5,005 nucleotides of DNA from an uncultured Mycoplasmatota bacterium. Its GTDB lineage: Bacteria > Bacillota_I > Bacilli_A > RF39 > UBA660. Shown here one piece after another: positions 4,575 through 5,005 of this stretch. Numbering within the stretch: position 1 is the stretch's first letter; each line of letters begins with the position of its first letter. The notes beneath the pieces are model-generated. The model worked only from the letters and a program-made list of their open reading frames with translations. It did not search any database and was not told the origin of the DNA. The stretch covers positions 1 through 5,005 of the forward strand of contig CANDHX010000103.1 in the NCBI GenBank assembly GCA_947384645.1, read 5' to 3'. A program made the position numbers and the translations under genes.

Positions 4575-5005
4575 ATGAATAAGTTGATTATTATTAAATA
4601 TGGAGAGCTTACTACTAAAAAAGGAAATATAAAGTTTTTTATAAAGACTCTTAAGAAAAATATAGAAAGCGTTTTAGAGGGGTACGACTATAGAATTGAA
4701 TTCGATAGCGGTAGAATGTTTATCTTTTCAAACGAATTAGAGAGCATAGAAAAAAAGCTCGAATACGTTTTTGGCATTCACGAAATCGTCATAGGGTATG
4801 AATTCGATTCGACTGATATAGAGGACTTGAAGAATAATTTAGTAGAATTGTTACAGGACTTTGAGATTGATACTTTTAAAGTCAGAACAAAAAGAAGTTA
4901 TAAAGAATATCCTATATCTTCTATGGAAGTCAGTCGCATTTTAGGCGGAGTTGTATTAAAAAATAAACCTAATTCAAAGGTCGACGTACATAGCCCTAAA
5001 TTGAT
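4575..5005 (+). CDS. thiI: tRNA 4-thiouridine synthase ThiI, 5' part
   Basis: The ATG at 4575 opens a frame that runs off the window after 143 codons of a protein usually near 390-400 residues. ThiI activates U8 of tRNA with ATP and inserts sulfur taken from a cysteine desulfurase persulfide; in many bacteria it also feeds thiamine thiazole synthesis. Residues 1-75 form the N-terminal ferredoxin-like domain, with IIIKYGELTTKKGN (5-18), GRMFIF (46-51) and the typical KLEYVFGIHEIV (61-72). The THUMP domain follows, with FKVRTKRSYKEYPISSMEVSR (101-121) read as two parts: FKVRTKRSYKEYP, then ISSMEVSRILGGVV. KVDVHSP (135-141) is also characteristic. The PP-loop catalytic domain lies beyond the window. 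The gene begins 4 nt after the cysteine desulfurase stop, and GGGTGA (4565-4570), which contains that stop, can serve as its ribosome site, so the two are co-transcribed and probably translationally coupled. Confidence 0.95.
   Translation, partial: MNKLIIIKYGELTTKKGNIKFFIKTLKKNIESVLEGYDYRIEFDSGRMFIFSNELESIEKKLEYVFGIHEIVIGYEFDSTDIEDLKNNLVELLQDFEIDTFKVRTKRSYKEYPISSMEVSRILGGVVLKNKPNSKVDVHSPKL

Overview
The window is an AT-rich stretch (roughly 30% GC by eye) from what looks like a low-GC Gram-positive bacterium, probably an uncultured gut-type member of the Bacilli or a Mollicutes-related lineage. The evidence is strong AGGAGG-type ribosome sites, TTGACA/TATAAT promoters, Firmicutes-like protein sequences and the cysteine desulfurase-thiI gene pair. 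TGG encodes tryptophan and TGA serves as a stop, so nothing suggests a recoded genome. The lineage is an inference. Bases 1-29 are the Illumina TruSeq read-1 adapter, so the window starts at an untrimmed contig end.

Layout. (1) Bases 30-1442 hold the 3' part of a large, poorly characterised protein, probably exported, whose 5' end is cut off by the contig edge. (2) A good promoter at 1466-1495 drives gpmA (2,3-bisphosphoglycerate-dependent phosphoglycerate mutase, glycolysis). A CmpB-family (PF06541) membrane protein of unknown function follows it with no gap. (3) The 657-bp gap 2792-3448 holds the most interesting object: a compact cassette at 2862-3196. In it, a small RNA on the + strand (promoter, 5' hairpin, intrinsic terminator) converges on a 25-residue hydrophobic peptide gene on the - strand (perfect -35, strong Shine-Dalgarno). 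The two convergent transcripts share homologous 5' sequences, because the peptide gene sits inside a long imperfect inverted repeat. (4) A promoter at 3398-3426 drives a NifS/IscS-type cysteine desulfurase and, 4 nt downstream, thiI (cut by the window end). Together these make a sulfur-relay operon for 4-thiouridine in tRNA, possibly also supporting thiamine synthesis.

The housekeeping genes are ordinary. The convergent sRNA/micropeptide cassette resembles the layout of type I toxin-antitoxin systems (toxin mRNA plus overlapping antisense RNA). I recognise no known family in it. The inverted duplication that makes the two RNAs sense-homologous at their 5' ends, and makes the peptide mRNA self-complementary between its 5' and 3' ends, is the feature most worth testing.
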